In this document: positions 1 through 9,515 of the stretch, piece after piece
How the letters are laid out: each line of letters starts with the position of its first letter
Numbering within the stretch: the first letter of the stretch is position 1
Source of the DNA: Nitrosomonas sp.
Lineage (GTDB): Bacteria > Pseudomonadota > Gammaproteobacteria > Burkholderiales > Nitrosomonadaceae
Reading direction: 5' to 3'
DNA length: 53,674 bases
Assembly: GCA_021604405.1 (NCBI GenBank)
Contig: BQJA01000012.1
Span: 1 to 53,674, forward strand
Notes under the pieces: generated by a model
Told to the model about the DNA's origin: nothing
What the model saw: the letters and a program-made list of their open reading frames with translations, nothing else
Databases searched by the model: none
Program-made: the position numbers and the translations under genes

Positions 1-1
1 G

Positions 2-430
2 GGTCGCGCAGGTATTCCTGGTAATGTGCTGATCCAAACTGAGTTTCCGGACCATCCGTTATATCACGCGCTAAAACGGCATGATTACGACACATTGGCG
101 CAGATATTGCTAGCCGAAAGAAAAGCAGCCGGTTTTCCGCCATTTGTATATCAGGCATTACTCCGCGCTCAGGCACATCGTATGGATGCTGCGATGGACT
201 TTCTTGCTTCCGCAATGGCAGTTGCAAAGCCCCCAGAAAATATAGACATATATGAACCCGTTCCGGCGCAAATATCACGGTTAAAGGGACTGGAAAGGGC
301 GCATCTGTTAGTGCAGTCGTATTCACGTAAGCGATTGCAGACATTTCTTACCGTATGGCATAAAAAACTCAAAGCTTTTCCCACGCGCAAGATTCGTTGG
401 GTATTGGATATCGATCCGTTGGAATTTTGA
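2..430 (+). CDS. priA: Primosomal protein N' (PriA helicase), C-terminal part only
   Basis: This is the last ~142 residues of PriA, the superfamily 2 DNA helicase that recognises stalled forks and starts replisome reloading. The frame is open to the left edge of the window, so the gene begins upstream. The first visible residues, GRAGIPGNVLIQT, are the end of the helicase GRAGR motif VI region and the strand after it. AERKAAGFPPF and QALLRA are conserved in the PriA C-terminal domain, and the protein ends with the usual RWVLDIDPLEF tail. The helicase core motifs and zinc-binding cysteines lie outside the window. The GTG at 26 is an internal valine, not a start. No terminator is obvious after the stop. 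Confidence 0.9.
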   Translation, partial: GRAGIPGNVLIQTEFPDHPLYHALKRHDYDTLAQILLAERKAAGFPPFVYQALLRAQAHRMDAAMDFLASAMAVAKPPENIDIYEPVPAQISRLKGLERAHLLVQSYSRKRLQTFLTVWHKKLKAFPTRKIRWVLDIDPLEF

Positions 431-517
431 TCTAGATCAATACCGGCTTTTTAGGGTGCGTGTGTTTTAAAGAATTCCGCCGTCGGACCTGTCAGATATA
501 AGAAAGGGGAGGAGTAA

Positions 518-710
518 ATGCTTGAGAAATACGATTCACATCATGATTTTCCAGAATATTATGATCGTATCCACGGGCTGAAAAGGAGCAACCGGTACTT
601 TGCGCGTTTGTTTGAAGCGTATCACGAAATTACTTCGGAAGTACGAAGGGTTGGATAATCCAGCGAATGAATATCTGGAAAGTTTGAAAAAGAAACGCTT
701 GTTATATTAA
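518..710 (+). pseudogene. YdcH/DUF465 family small protein, frameshifted
   Basis: An ATG at 518 with a strong purine-rich ribosome binding site (AAGGGGAGGAG) opens a frame reading MLEKYDSHHDFPEYYDRI, then LKRSNRYFARLFEAYHEI. This is the DUF465 (YdcH) pattern of a short helical protein, usually about 70-75 residues. It stops after 46 codons at 656-658. Shifting by one base near 645-650 continues the family sequence as LDNPANEYLESLKKKRL and ends at 708-710. One extra G in the run AAGGGTT explains the break. The function of the family is unknown. Either this is a true frameshift mutation or a single-base sequencing error, because everything else in the gene is intact. Confidence 0.75.
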
Positions 711-1336
711 GACAGGCTTAATGGGATGATAATGAACGGCTAGACTTGGTGACCAGGTTGGCAGTGTTAGTTATCTGATGAATATTGTTTTTATTCGTTT
801 AGCGCAACTGCGCGGAAAAAATTGCCATAACGAAACCGCGAAATCGGCCAGAGAATGATGAAGTGGCTTAAAGACCACTAGATCCAAACATATGTGCCCG
901 TTCCGGTACCGTAATGATGACTATGGCTCTCCAAGCTATCAAGGTTATTACAGACGGTACCCTGGTTTTTTTGTGGGGATGGTGACTCGTGGCTGGCTAC
1001 TGGTGTGTCAAGTATGGTTGCATTTAGGTGATATAACGTTTTCAATTCTGTACAGCTGCAACTGATAATCTTCTGAGTGTGTCGGCGGGGTGGGATGGCG
1101 GCATAAACCTACACGCCAAGGAAATGAATCGGAAATATCACCGTCTGCTTCAAATAATTGCAGTTTCTATCGTGCGCTTAGTCATCCATCAATCCGGTCA
1201 GCGGGAAATGTGCCTGACATGTCAGTTTATCGTTCGCAAGGAACTTCCCAGTACGGAATTTTTCGCTATAAAGCACCAACTGACGGATTGCTGCAAGTTG
1301 GCGGACCGCACAGCACGGAAAACCGTGTGGCCTGAT
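711..1336. other. Non-coding/degenerate stretch, no supported gene
   Basis: About 620 bases without a convincing reading frame. Short open frames occur in all phases, but none shows a family signature together with a ribosome binding site. A frame near 778-845 (FIRLAQLRGKNCHNETAKSAR) faintly resembles the active-site region of AhpD/carboxymuconolactone decarboxylases, but it is too short to call. The flanking pseudogenes on both sides suggest the whole 0.5-1.5 kb interval is decaying coding DNA. Confidence 0.5.
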
Positions 1337-1533
1337 AATTTCGAAATCGCCTGGATAAAAATGGGCAATAAAGGCCCACTTGTTCTCTTTTTGCATGGTG
1401 TGCCTACCAACCGTGCATAGTGGGAAGCGGTGCAGGGACAAATATCGCGCTTTTGTGAAACCGTTTCGATTGATATGCCTGGGGATGGGTGAGAGTTCAA
1501 AACCACGCCCTTATGGGCGAAGGAACGCATTTC
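1337..1533 (+). pseudogene. Alpha/beta-hydrolase N-terminal fragment (decayed)
   Basis: In one frame the sequence reads NFEIAWIKMGNKGPLVLFLH then GVPTNR, the first strands and the HG(V)P oxyanion-hole loop of an alpha/beta-hydrolase such as a haloalkane dehalogenase-like enzyme. A TAG at 1418-1420 interrupts it where the family has a residue before WEAV. The frame resumes with WEAVQGQISRFCETVSIDM and, after a one-base shift near 1485, GMGESSKPRPYG, a typical continuation. Homology then stops, so the nucleophile elbow, acid and histidine are missing. It therefore carries one nonsense codon, at least one frameshift and a large 3' deletion. It is a dead gene remnant. Confidence 0.65.
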
Positions 1534-1606
1534 CAGGGTGCTAGAGGATAAACAAGCGTAACAATAGTGTTTTGATACTTCCCGGTGCTGCTTCGGCGTG
1601 AATCTG

Positions 1607-4366
1607 CTACCCCAACTTGTGTAATTGCTCTTTTAGCTTATCCAATGTTGAATTAAATCCAGCTAAACGATCTTTTTCCTGCTCGACAACTTTACCAGGC
1701 GCCCGCTCGAGAAAGTTTGGATTGTTAAGCTTGCCGCTTGCTTTGTTAATTTCTCCCTCGACACGGGAAATTTCTTTCGTTAGACGTTTGCGTTCCGCCG
1801 CCACATCCACTTCAATTTTTAGCATAAGTCTAAATTCGCGAACAATAGCAACCGGCGCATCGGCGGTGGGTAAATCACCTTGCATAATTTCCACCCCCGA
1901 CAGCTTTCCCAAGGCCAATAAATAAGGAGAAAATTCAGTTAAAATTTGCTTGTCTCCCGTTATCTGTAATGGAACTTTCAGAGCGGGGGATAAATTCATT
2001 TCTCCGCGCAGGGTCCGGCAAGCATTGACGATTTCCTTAAGAAGCGAGATATGGTTAATCGCTTTTTGGTCAATCTTCTTCAAATTGGCTTTAGGAAAAG
2101 ACTGGCACATAATACTGGCGCCTTCTTTGCTAGCGAGTGGCGCTATCTTTTGCCAAAGTTCTTCGGTGATAAAAGGAATAATGGGATGCGCAACACGCAG
2201 TGTGGCTTCCAGCACGCGAACTAAAGTGCGACGCGTTCCCCGTTTGACAGCTTCATCATCACTATTTAACTGTACCTTGGCCAGTTCCACATACCAGTCG
2301 CAATATTCATCCCATACAAATTCATAAATTTCACGGGCTGCACTATCAAAGCGATAATTGCCATATGCTTGTTCAACCATATCCTCTGCTTGCTGCAATC
2401 GGCTAATTATCCATTTGTCAGCGGTAGAATATGTTAGCGGGGATGAGTCAACCAGTCCTGTATCCTTTCCTTCGCAGTTCATTAACACATATCGTGTCGC
2501 ATTCCACAACTTGTTGCAAAAATTACGATAACCCTCGCATCGTTGCAAGTCAAATTTGATGTCGCGACCATGGGAGGCAAGACTGGCAAAAGTAAAGCGT
2601 AGTGCGTCGGTTCCAAAGGCAGGAATTCCATTGGGAAAATGTTTGTGTGTATTTTTTTCGATTGACTCAGCCTGCCTGGGATTCATCAATCCTTTGGTAC
2701 GCTTGGCGATCAAATCAGATAATGTAATGCCATCGATTAAATCCAGCGGATCCAGTACATTACCCTTTGATTTGCTCATTTTCTGCCCTTCTGCGTCTCG
2801 GATCAGGCCGGTAATATACACTTCTTTAAATGGTACCTTGCCTGTGAAATGCAGGGACATCATCACCATCCGCGCGACCCAAAAGAAAATGATGTCAAAA
2901 CCTGTTATTAACACCGACGTGGGTAGAAATGTCTTAACCTCCGGTGTTTCCTCGGGCCAGCCTAATGTTGAAAATGGCCATAATGCGGACGAAAACCAAG
3001 TATCCAGTACATCTTCATCTTGTCTGAGATTTTTCTTGCCAGCTAGTCGTTGCGCTTCTTTCAAATTGTGCGCAACGGTTACGTTGCCATCTTCGTCATA
3101 CCATGCTGGAATCCGGTGCCCCCACCACAATTGTCTCGAAATGCACCAATCCTGAATATTATTTAGCCATTGATTGTAAACATGGTGCCAATTATCGGGC
3201 GTAAATTTGATATCACCATTCGCTACTGCTTTAAGTCCCTGTTGGGCCATCCCTTCCATCGCGACATACCATTGATCCGTCAACATTGGCTCAATAATCG
3301 TATTGGTGCGGTCACCGCGTGGTGCCATTAATTTATGCGGTTTAATCTCGACGAGTAATCCCTGCATTTCCAGGTCTGTAAGGATTTTTTTTCTCGCTTC
3401 AAAACGATCCATGCCCTGATAGTTAACCGGTGCAAGATCATTTATTTTTCCATCCAGCGTAAAAACATTGAGTGGCACCAAGCGATGCCGTTTCCCCATC
3501 TGATAATCATTAAAATCATGTGCCGGTGTAATTTTTACGCAACCTGTTCCAAATGTCGGATCGACATATTCATCAGCTATAACGGGTATGCTCCGTTCAC
3601 ACAATGGCAGTCTTACGTGGCGACCAATCATGTGCCGGTAGCGTGTATCATCGGGATGAACAGCAACCGCCATATCTCCAAGCATCGTCTCCGGTCTTGT
3701 CGTGGCAACAATTAAGCTTTCTGTTTCAATGTTATTTTCAGATTTATCCGCTTCCAATGGGTAACGAATGTGCCAGAGAAACCCGTTTTCTTCTGTCGAT
3801 ATGACTTCAAGATCAGAAACGGCGGTTTGTAACACCGGATCCCAGTTTACCAGTCGCTTGCCACGATAAATCAGTCCCTGACGATATAACTGCACAAAAA
3901 CTTCAGTTACTGCACGGGATAATGCCGGGTCCATGGTAAAGCGCTCACGTGACCAGTCACAGGAAGTACCCATGCGTCGCATTTGTCGGGTAATAGTAGA
4001 GCCGGATTGATCTTTCCACTTCCATACTTGCTCAAGGAATGCTTCGCGTCCAAGTTTACGACGATCAATATTTTGTTGGTCCAGTTGACGTTCAACGACA
4101 ATCTGGGTTGCGATACCGGCATGATCTGTCCCTGGTTGCCACAGCGTGTTACATCCAAGCATCCGGTGATAGCGAATCAATGCATCCATCAGCGTATGCT
4201 GAAAAGCATGACCCATATGCAGTGTGCCCGTGACGTTGGGTGGTGGCAGCATAATGCAATATGGATCGTCGCCAGTTTCGGCTGGAGTGAAATAACCTGC
4301 TGATTCCCAAATGGAATACCAATGGCTTTCAATTTGACCGGGATTAAAGCTTTTTGCAAGTTCCAT
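1607..4366 (-). CDS. valS: Valyl-tRNA synthetase
   Basis: Class I aminoacyl-tRNA synthetase that charges tRNA-Val in the cytoplasm. The 919-residue product shows the HIGH signature as HMGH (residues 50-53, inside [14 protein letters not shown]) and KMSKS at 529-533. Between them is the editing (CP1) domain, with [10 protein letters not shown] near 222-231. The anticodon-binding helical domain follows at about 640-800. The last ~65 residues ([15 protein letters not shown] onward) form the coiled-coil arm typical of ValRS. Length is normal for bacterial enzymes (about 950). The ATG at 4366 has only a weak ribosome binding site. It is the last gene of the minus-strand run pepA-holC-small ORF-valS, an order common in Proteobacteria. 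Confidence 0.98.
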   Translation of the reverse strand: MELAKSFNPGQIESHWYSIWESAGYFTPAETGDDPYCIMLPPPNVTGTLHMGHAFQHTLMDALIRYHRMLGCNTLWQPGTDHAGIATQIVVERQLDQQNIDRRKLGREAFLEQVWKWKDQSGSTITRQMRRMGTSCDWSRERFTMDPALSRAVTEVFVQLYRQGLIYRGKRLVNWDPVLQTAVSDLEVISTEENGFLWHIRYPLEADKSENNIETESLIVATTRPETMLGDMAVAVHPDDTRYRHMIGRHVRLPLCERSIPVIADEYVDPTFGTGCVKITPAHDFNDYQMGKRHRLVPLNVFTLDGKINDLAPVNYQGMDRFEARKKILTDLEMQGLLVEIKPHKLMAPRGDRTNTIIEPMLTDQWYVAMEGMAQQGLKAVANGDIKFTPDNWHHVYNQWLNNIQDWCISRQLWWGHRIPAWYDEDGNVTVAHNLKEAQRLAGKKNLRQDEDVLDTWFSSALWPFSTLGWPEETPEVKTFLPTSVLITGFDIIFFWVARMVMMSLHFTGKVPFKEVYITGLIRDAEGQKMSKSKGNVLDPLDLIDGITLSDLIAKRTKGLMNPRQAESIEKNTHKHFPNGIPAFGTDALRFTFASLASHGRDIKFDLQRCEGYRNFCNKLWNATRYVLMNCEGKDTGLVDSSPLTYSTADKWIISRLQQAEDMVEQAYGNYRFDSAAREIYEFVWDEYCDWYVELAKVQLNSDDEAVKRGTRRTLVRVLEATLRVAHPIIPFITEELWQKIAPLASKEGASIMCQSFPKANLKKIDQKAINHISLLKEIVNACRTLRGEMNLSPALKVPLQITGDKQILTEFSPYLLALGKLSGVEIMQGDLPTADAPVAIVREFRLMLKIEVDVAAERKRLTKEISRVEGEINKASGKLNNPNFLERAPGKVVEQEKDRLAGFNSTLDKLKEQLHKLG

Positions 4367-4483
4367 GAAGATAGAGTGTATTAGGGTACAAAAAGCCTGT
4401 TATTATAACGGAAGGCAGGAAAGCGAGCATGGCGTTTGATTGGCTTGGTTCTGCCTGGGTGATGGTGCAAAAAGCTAGCGGCT

Positions 4484-4861
4484 TTAATCAAGTTTGTGGA
4501 TTAACCTTTTTTCTAACGCCTGGAGCAGCGCTATCCTGTCTGAGGTATTAAGGTCAATTTCCACTTCCTGTAAAGCCGCGGTCAAGATTTGTTGCAATGA
4601 TTGCGTGCATTCAGATTGTTCCGGCATAGTAACTGGATGTAGCGTGACAACTTCAGTTAGTGTCGGGATTTCGTTGTGATTTGATTGTGACACTTGCTGC
4701 AGCATACCATCCGAAAATTGCGTGCTATCTAAACCAGCGGACAGAACATCAGACAAGCCGTCCGGTGTATTAGCCTGAATTTGATGCTTATGCAGTAAGT
4801 TGTCTACTTTATTCAGGATTTCGTCGTCGTCGAAATTAGTCGAAGTCTCATCATCTTGCAT
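4484..4861 (-). CDS. Small acidic hypothetical protein between holC and valS
   Basis: A 125-residue, acidic and glutamine-rich protein beginning MQDDETSTNFDDDEIL. It has no signal peptide, membrane segment or cysteine. Its middle is low-complexity and its last ~45 residues look helical (LQQILTAALQEVEIDLNTSD then RIALLQALEKRL). It starts 23 bases after the holC stop and lies 117 bases before valS, so it is probably co-transcribed. Burkholderia-type genomes also carry a poorly conserved acidic protein (DUF2486) at this spot, and this may be its counterpart. That is an inference from position and composition. Function unknown. Confidence 0.7.
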   Translation of the reverse strand: MQDDETSTNFDDDEILNKVDNLLHKHQIQANTPDGLSDVLSAGLDSTQFSDGMLQQVSQSNHNEIPTLTEVVTLHPVTMPEQSECTQSLQQILTAALQEVEIDLNTSDRIALLQALEKRLIHKLD

Positions 4862-4884
4862 TATTGAGTAGCCATTGTAGAGAG

Positions 4885-5307
4885 TTAATCGCTCAGCTTG
4901 TAATGATGGATTTTATACCCGTTTTCCAGATAGAAACGGTAACGTTTGCGTGCTGCTATTCTATCTTCTGATTGAATGCCCGCAATCTCAATTAGACGGT
5001 CGAAACGGTCAAACGAAGGTGCATGCTGGTCATGAAGGTTTAGCAGTACGTCATGATGTTTGATCTGCTTTATCTCATGACCGAGCGTTACGGGTGTTGC
5101 ATGGGCCAGCTTATCATGAGTGCGGCAGTGAGGGATAAAACTGGTTGGGGAAAAAGTCCAAAGCATTTTATCAAGCTGATCAACCAGCGCAGTATCCAAG
5201 GTGTAAATTATCACATTTAAACCCTGTTGCATTGCCTTGGCGCTGAGGCGGCAGGCCGTATAAGTCTTGTCAGCGGCACCAGAATAGAAATATATTTCCG
5301 TCATCAT
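4885..5307 (-). CDS. holC: DNA polymerase III chi subunit
   Basis: Chi is the clamp-loader accessory subunit that pairs with psi and contacts single-strand binding protein. The 140-residue protein starts MTEIYFYSGAADKTYTACRL and has the family landmarks LDKMLWTFSPTSFIPH (the W-F-P SSB-contact region, residues ~46-61) and HDVLLNLHDQ near 84-93. It ends with RKRYRFYLENGYKIHHYKL, the conserved C-terminal helix. Two adjacent ATGs (5307 and 5304) are possible starts. It lies 95 bases downstream of pepA in the same direction, the usual proteobacterial pepA-holC-valS arrangement. Confidence 0.95.
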   Translation of the reverse strand: MMTEIYFYSGAADKTYTACRLSAKAMQQGLNVIIYTLDTALVDQLDKMLWTFSPTSFIPHCRTHDKLAHATPVTLGHEIKQIKHHDVLLNLHDQHAPSFDRFDRLIEIAGIQSEDRIAARKRYRFYLENGYKIHHYKLSD

Positions 5308-5402
5308 TGAATAAGCAAGCGCTTAATCTATCAAAATAATCGCAAAGTGCACTGAAGATTAAAGTAAATCTGCTTGATGTCATCCGCAATGAATGAATGC
5401 AG

Positions 5403-6902
5403 TTACTCACTGGCTGCGTTGGCGCGCGCAATTAAAAATTGCGTCAGCAACGGTACCGGTCGTCCAGTGGACCCTTTCTCTTTGCCCGAATTCCATGCAG
5501 TACCCGCAATATCCAGATGCGCCCAGCGGTATTTTTTGGTGAATCGTGATAAGAAACACCCAGCAGTAATTGTTCCTGCAGCACGTCCACCGATATTGGC
5601 CATATCAGCAAAGTTACTTTTCAACAGATCCTGATAATCGTCCCACAGCGGCATTTGCCAAGCGCGGTCATTGACATCATCAGCAGCATGCAGCAGTTCC
5701 TGCGCCAGTTCGTTATTATTGCTGATCAAACCTGTTGCTACATGACCCAGTGCAATAACGCACGCGCCGGTAAGGGTGGCAATGTCAATCACTGCGTCAG
5801 GCTTGTAACGTTCAGCGTAGGTCAGCGCATCACATAAAATTAAACGACCCTCAGCATCTGTATTAAGCACCTCAATCGTTTGTCCTGACATGCTGGTTAC
5901 AACATCACCAGGCTTGGTCGCATTGCCGTCCGGCATGTTTTCTGTTGCCGGTATAATGCCGACAATGTTTATGGGAAGTTTTAATTCTGCGATTGCTGTC
6001 AACGTGCCCAATACACTGGCCGCACCACACATGTCGTATTTCATTTCATCCATATTTGCGGCAGGCTTCAATGAAATTCCACCCGTATCGAAAGTAACGC
6101 CTTTACCGACTAATACCACGGGTTTTTCCATTTTTGCGCGTCCTTGATATTCCGCCACAATCAGTTTGGCTGGCTGACGGCTACCTTGCGCAACTGATAA
6201 TAATGCTCCCATACCAAGCTTTTCCATATCTTTCTGTGCCAGTACAGACACTTTTAGCTTGTGTGTTTTGGCCATATTTTTGGCTTGTTTGGCCAGGTAG
6301 GTCGGTGTGCAAACATTGGCTGCCAGGTTACCCAGGTCTTTTGCCACATTTATGCCGTGTGCAATGGCCTGTCCCTGCTGAATCGCTTCCTTGCAAGCCC
6401 CGAGCTGAGAATTGTCGGCAATATTCAATGTGATTTTGCGCAGGCGGGGCTTGTTTTCTTCTGATTTACTCTTAAGGCTGTCGAAACGGTAAATACTTTG
6501 TATGCCAATGATAACCGCCTGGGAAATTTTCCATGCATCGTCTTTTTCTTTGACAGGTACATCTGTCAGAAAAAAAGTTGCATCAACTGACCCTGTTTTA
6601 TGCAGTGCATTGAATGCCGCGCGGATTGCATCAAGATACGCTTTATCACCAAACTCTTGTTCTTTGCCAAGTCCGATTAATAATACCCGCTTGCACAGGG
6701 TATTGGGGACATTATGTAGCAGCAAGGTGGTATTTGCTTTTCCCTCCATATCACCCTGTCGTAAGATGCCACTAATGTATTCATCAGTTGCCTTATCCAG
6801 GATTTTTGCTGGATCAGTTAGTTTGCGCGATTCAAAAACACCCATAATGATGCAATCGCCACGTTGCTTTACCGGGGTTCCAACTTTTATGCCAAAGTCC
6901 AC
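5403..6902 (-). CDS. pepA: Cytosol (leucyl) aminopeptidase PepA
   Basis: M17-family di-zinc aminopeptidase that removes N-terminal residues. In gammaproteobacteria the hexamer also binds DNA. The 499-residue product has the M17 signature NTDAEGRL at 347-354, the metal-binding stretch VGKGVTFDTGGISLKP (265-280) and MKYDMCGAA (287-295). The GTG start at 6902 is chosen because AAAGGAGTG sits just upstream and the reading MDFGIKVG fits the family. In many relatives divergent lptF/lptG lie upstream of pepA. Here a HDOD-GGDEF gene occupies that position, 285 bases away. Confidence 0.97.
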   Translation of the reverse strand: MDFGIKVGTPVKQRGDCIIMGVFESRKLTDPAKILDKATDEYISGILRQGDMEGKANTTLLLHNVPNTLCKRVLLIGLGKEQEFGDKAYLDAIRAAFNALHKTGSVDATFFLTDVPVKEKDDAWKISQAVIIGIQSIYRFDSLKSKSEENKPRLRKITLNIADNSQLGACKEAIQQGQAIAHGINVAKDLGNLAANVCTPTYLAKQAKNMAKTHKLKVSVLAQKDMEKLGMGALLSVAQGSRQPAKLIVAEYQGRAKMEKPVVLVGKGVTFDTGGISLKPAANMDEMKYDMCGAASVLGTLTAIAELKLPINIVGIIPATENMPDGNATKPGDVVTSMSGQTIEVLNTDAEGRLILCDALTYAERYKPDAVIDIATLTGACVIALGHVATGLISNNNELAQELLHAADDVNDRAWQMPLWDDYQDLLKSNFADMANIGGRAAGTITAGCFLSRFTKKYRWAHLDIAGTAWNSGKEKGSTGRPVPLLTQFLIARANAASE

Positions 6903-7187
6903 TTTTCACTCCTTTGAAATTTTCTCAATGCGGATTATTCTTAAGCCTGACAGTGCTGATTATCGCTGGACTGTTTGTCTAAAGTCAAAATAAACAGACA
7001 ATAGCGTTAATTTATGCGTTGCTGAAAAAGGATTAAGCTGGAAATTGAAACTGTATTCCAGTTAATTTGTTTCTTCTTCTGCCCTTCCAATAGGGTAAAA
7101 TTGCACGATTAACAAAAACACCTGCAAAATTAAATCTTCTAATAATCATTTCCTGATTTTAAAACGCGCGTCAATAAGGAAAAAGTT

Positions 7188-8660
7188 GTGAATAATAATC
7201 TAACGCAACGCTTAAGATCATGCACGACATTGCCAACGTTACCGACCATTGCGATCAAGATCATCGATCTGGCAAATGATCCCGATGCCGACATTAACAA
7301 AGCTTGTCAATATATTGCGTTAGATCCAGCACTAACTGCAAAAATACTTAAAACGGCAAACTCACCGATATATAAATCACGCCGCAGCGCAACCAATGTA
7401 CGGCAGGCGGTTAGTATACTCGGCACACATGCAGTGACTGTCATTGCTCTGTCTTTTTCACTGGCAAATTCATTAATTAAACAGTCAGGGAAATATCATG
7501 CAGCATTCGACAACAATAATTTCTGGCGCCGTTCAATTACCACAGCGCTTGCCAGCCGTGCACTGGGAATTAAAGCAGGACTGATCACGCTGGATGATTT
7601 ATTCCTCGCCGGGTTGTTACAGGATATTGGTATTCTCGCATTTAGCGCCATGATGCCACAGGAATACTTTGAAGTTTATTCTTCTGCAGCAAATCATGAT
7701 GAATTATTGCAAAAAGAACGAATAACCTTCGATATCGGGCATGATGAACTTGGACATGCACTGCTGAAAAAATGGCATTTACCCGATTACATTGCGTTGG
7801 CATGTTTGACCAGTCATAGTCAACCGCCACCCAATGAAATTGGCCCAACTATACCTGCTTGTGTGGCTGTTTCGCGTCATGTTGCTGATTATTTCTTAGA
7901 TCCAGGTGACGCTGGTAATATAACCGCTGCAACTGAGGCCGCAAAAAAATGGCTTAATCTTGACAGCATTGCGTTGATGGACGTGATCGACAATATGGCA
8001 ACCGAATTGGTCGAGGTCGAAGAATTATTTGAGATTACTATTCATCAACCGGATGAAATATCTGCGATCATGGCAGAAGCCAAAGAATTGCTAACCATAC
8101 AAAGCTTGTCCAAGGTGCGTGAATTAGAGGAAAAGTCGCAACATGACGGGTTAACCGGTGCGCGAAATCGGGCATACTTTGATGAAACACTGCAACGCGA
8201 ATTTTATCTTTCCTCGCAACATGCTTTACCCCTTACCATTGCCATGATCGATCTGGATCATTTTAAGAAAATCAACGATACTTTTGGACATATGGCCGGT
8301 GACGCGCTCCTCATCGCTACTGTAAGAACAATTATTGGTCAAGTTCGTCATGACGACACACTTTGTCGTTATGGAGGCGAAGAATTTGCCTTGGTACTGC
8401 CAGGAACGACGCTTTCCGCTGCAAGAAAACTCCTGGCACGTCTAAAGGAAAGTATCGCTGCAATTGCACATCAGCTCGATGATGGACGTGTCGTAAAAGT
8501 AACCGCGTCTATTGGTGTTGTGGCCAATATGGATGGCAATGTAAAATTTGAGTTTCCGGAAGATATCGTGAAAGCGGCTGATAGTGCGCTTTATGCAGCA
8601 AAACATGCGGGACGTAACCAAATTATCGAATGGAACAATTCCCTTCCTACTTTCAACTAA
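7188..8660 (+). CDS. HDOD domain-GGDEF diguanylate cyclase
   Basis: A 490-residue soluble signalling protein. Residues ~10-210 form a HDOD domain (LRSCTTLPTLPTIAIKII, then VRQAVSILG). Residues ~310-485 form a GGDEF domain, beginning DGLTGARNRAYFDE. The active-site motif is GGEEF at 396-400, and an intact inhibitory site RHDD lies exactly five residues upstream (387-390). It is therefore predicted to make c-di-GMP with product inhibition. There is no signal peptide or membrane segment. The GTG at 7188 is preceded by AAGGAAAAAG. The HDOD domain should be the sensory or scaffolding part; its input is unknown. serB follows after 24 bases in the same direction, so the two may be co-transcribed. 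Confidence 0.92.
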   Translation: MNNNLTQRLRSCTTLPTLPTIAIKIIDLANDPDADINKACQYIALDPALTAKILKTANSPIYKSRRSATNVRQAVSILGTHAVTVIALSFSLANSLIKQSGKYHAAFDNNNFWRRSITTALASRALGIKAGLITLDDLFLAGLLQDIGILAFSAMMPQEYFEVYSSAANHDELLQKERITFDIGHDELGHALLKKWHLPDYIALACLTSHSQPPPNEIGPTIPACVAVSRHVADYFLDPGDAGNITAATEAAKKWLNLDSIALMDVIDNMATELVEVEELFEITIHQPDEISAIMAEAKELLTIQSLSKVRELEEKSQHDGLTGARNRAYFDETLQREFYLSSQHALPLTIAMIDLDHFKKINDTFGHMAGDALLIATVRTIIGQVRHDDTLCRYGGEEFALVLPGTTLSAARKLLARLKESIAAIAHQLDDGRVVKVTASIGVVANMDGNVKFEFPEDIVKAADSALYAAKHAGRNQIIEWNNSLPTFN

Positions 8661-8684
8661 TCTTTTTATAAAGCTTGAATATCC

Positions 8685-9515
8685 ATGCATCTTATTATCC
8701 AAGGAATAAATATTGAGAACCATGACTTGAGATCGCTTGCCAAGTTGTCTGGCGCAGATGAAATTCAGCGTATTACTGGTCAGGCCTTTCGTCTATTAAA
8801 TGCGAACGAAAAGAAGGATATTGCATCTTATTGCGCCGATGTCAGCCTGGACTATGCATTTGTTGATGAAGCAAAGCGTCTGACTGATTTTGGATTAATT
8901 GCAATGGATATGGATTCGACCTTGCTCGCAATTGAAACAATCGATGAAATCGCCGATATGCATAATATTAAATCACAAGTAGCAGCCATTACGCGCAGTA
9001 CCATGCGTGGTGAAATTGGCTTTGCTGAGAGCTTGAGACGGCGGACAGCGTTGTTGGAAGGATTGCATCAGGATGCGTTGCAAAAAGTATATGATGAACG
9101 ACTCGAATTGAGTCCGGGCGCAGAGAAATTGCTTAAACATGCGAAAGCAGCCGGGCTCAAGACGATGGTTATATCCGGCGGTTTTACTTTTTTTACTGAT
9201 CGAGTCAAAACAAAATTGGGCCTGGATTATTCGGCGGCTAATACCATTGAAATATTAAATCACAGGATTACTGGAAAAGTAATGGGAGAAATTATCGATG
9301 CGAGTGGAAAAGCTGAAGTGCTCAAACATGTGCGTGATGAACTGGGATTGCAACGGGAGCAGATAATCACCATCGGGGATGGTGCGAATGATATCGGAAT
9401 GATGGCGGAGTCAGGTATTAGCATTGCCTATCATGCAAAGTCGATTGTTCAGGAAAATGCCGTTTACAGCATTAATCATGTCGGTCTGGATGGAGTGGTT
9501 AATTTATTTGGGTAA
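8685..9515 (+). CDS. serB: Phosphoserine phosphatase SerB
   Basis: HAD-superfamily enzyme for the last step of serine synthesis (phosphoserine to serine). The 276-residue protein has an ~70-residue N-terminal ACT-like region. HAD motif I is DMDST at 75-79, motif II is MVISGGFT in the middle, and motif III/IV is TIGDGANDIGMM near 228-239. Key catalytic aspartates are present. The ribosome binding site is weak, which fits coupling to the gene upstream. Its 3' end overlaps the convergent NMT1-CHASE-GGDEF-EAL gene by 40 bases (9476-9515). Confidence 0.96.
   Translation: MHLIIQGINIENHDLRSLAKLSGADEIQRITGQAFRLLNANEKKDIASYCADVSLDYAFVDEAKRLTDFGLIAMDMDSTLLAIETIDEIADMHNIKSQVAAITRSTMRGEIGFAESLRRRTALLEGLHQDALQKVYDERLELSPGAEKLLKHAKAAGLKTMVISGGFTFFTDRVKTKLGLDYSAANTIEILNHRITGKVMGEIIDASGKAEVLKHVRDELGLQREQIITIGDGANDIGMMAESGISIAYHAKSIVQENAVYSINHVGLDGVVNLFG

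Noticed and set aside
778..850. Frame resembling an AhpD/carboxymuconolactone decarboxylase active-site helix
   Set aside because: The CxxC motif is incomplete and there is no further similarity on either side.
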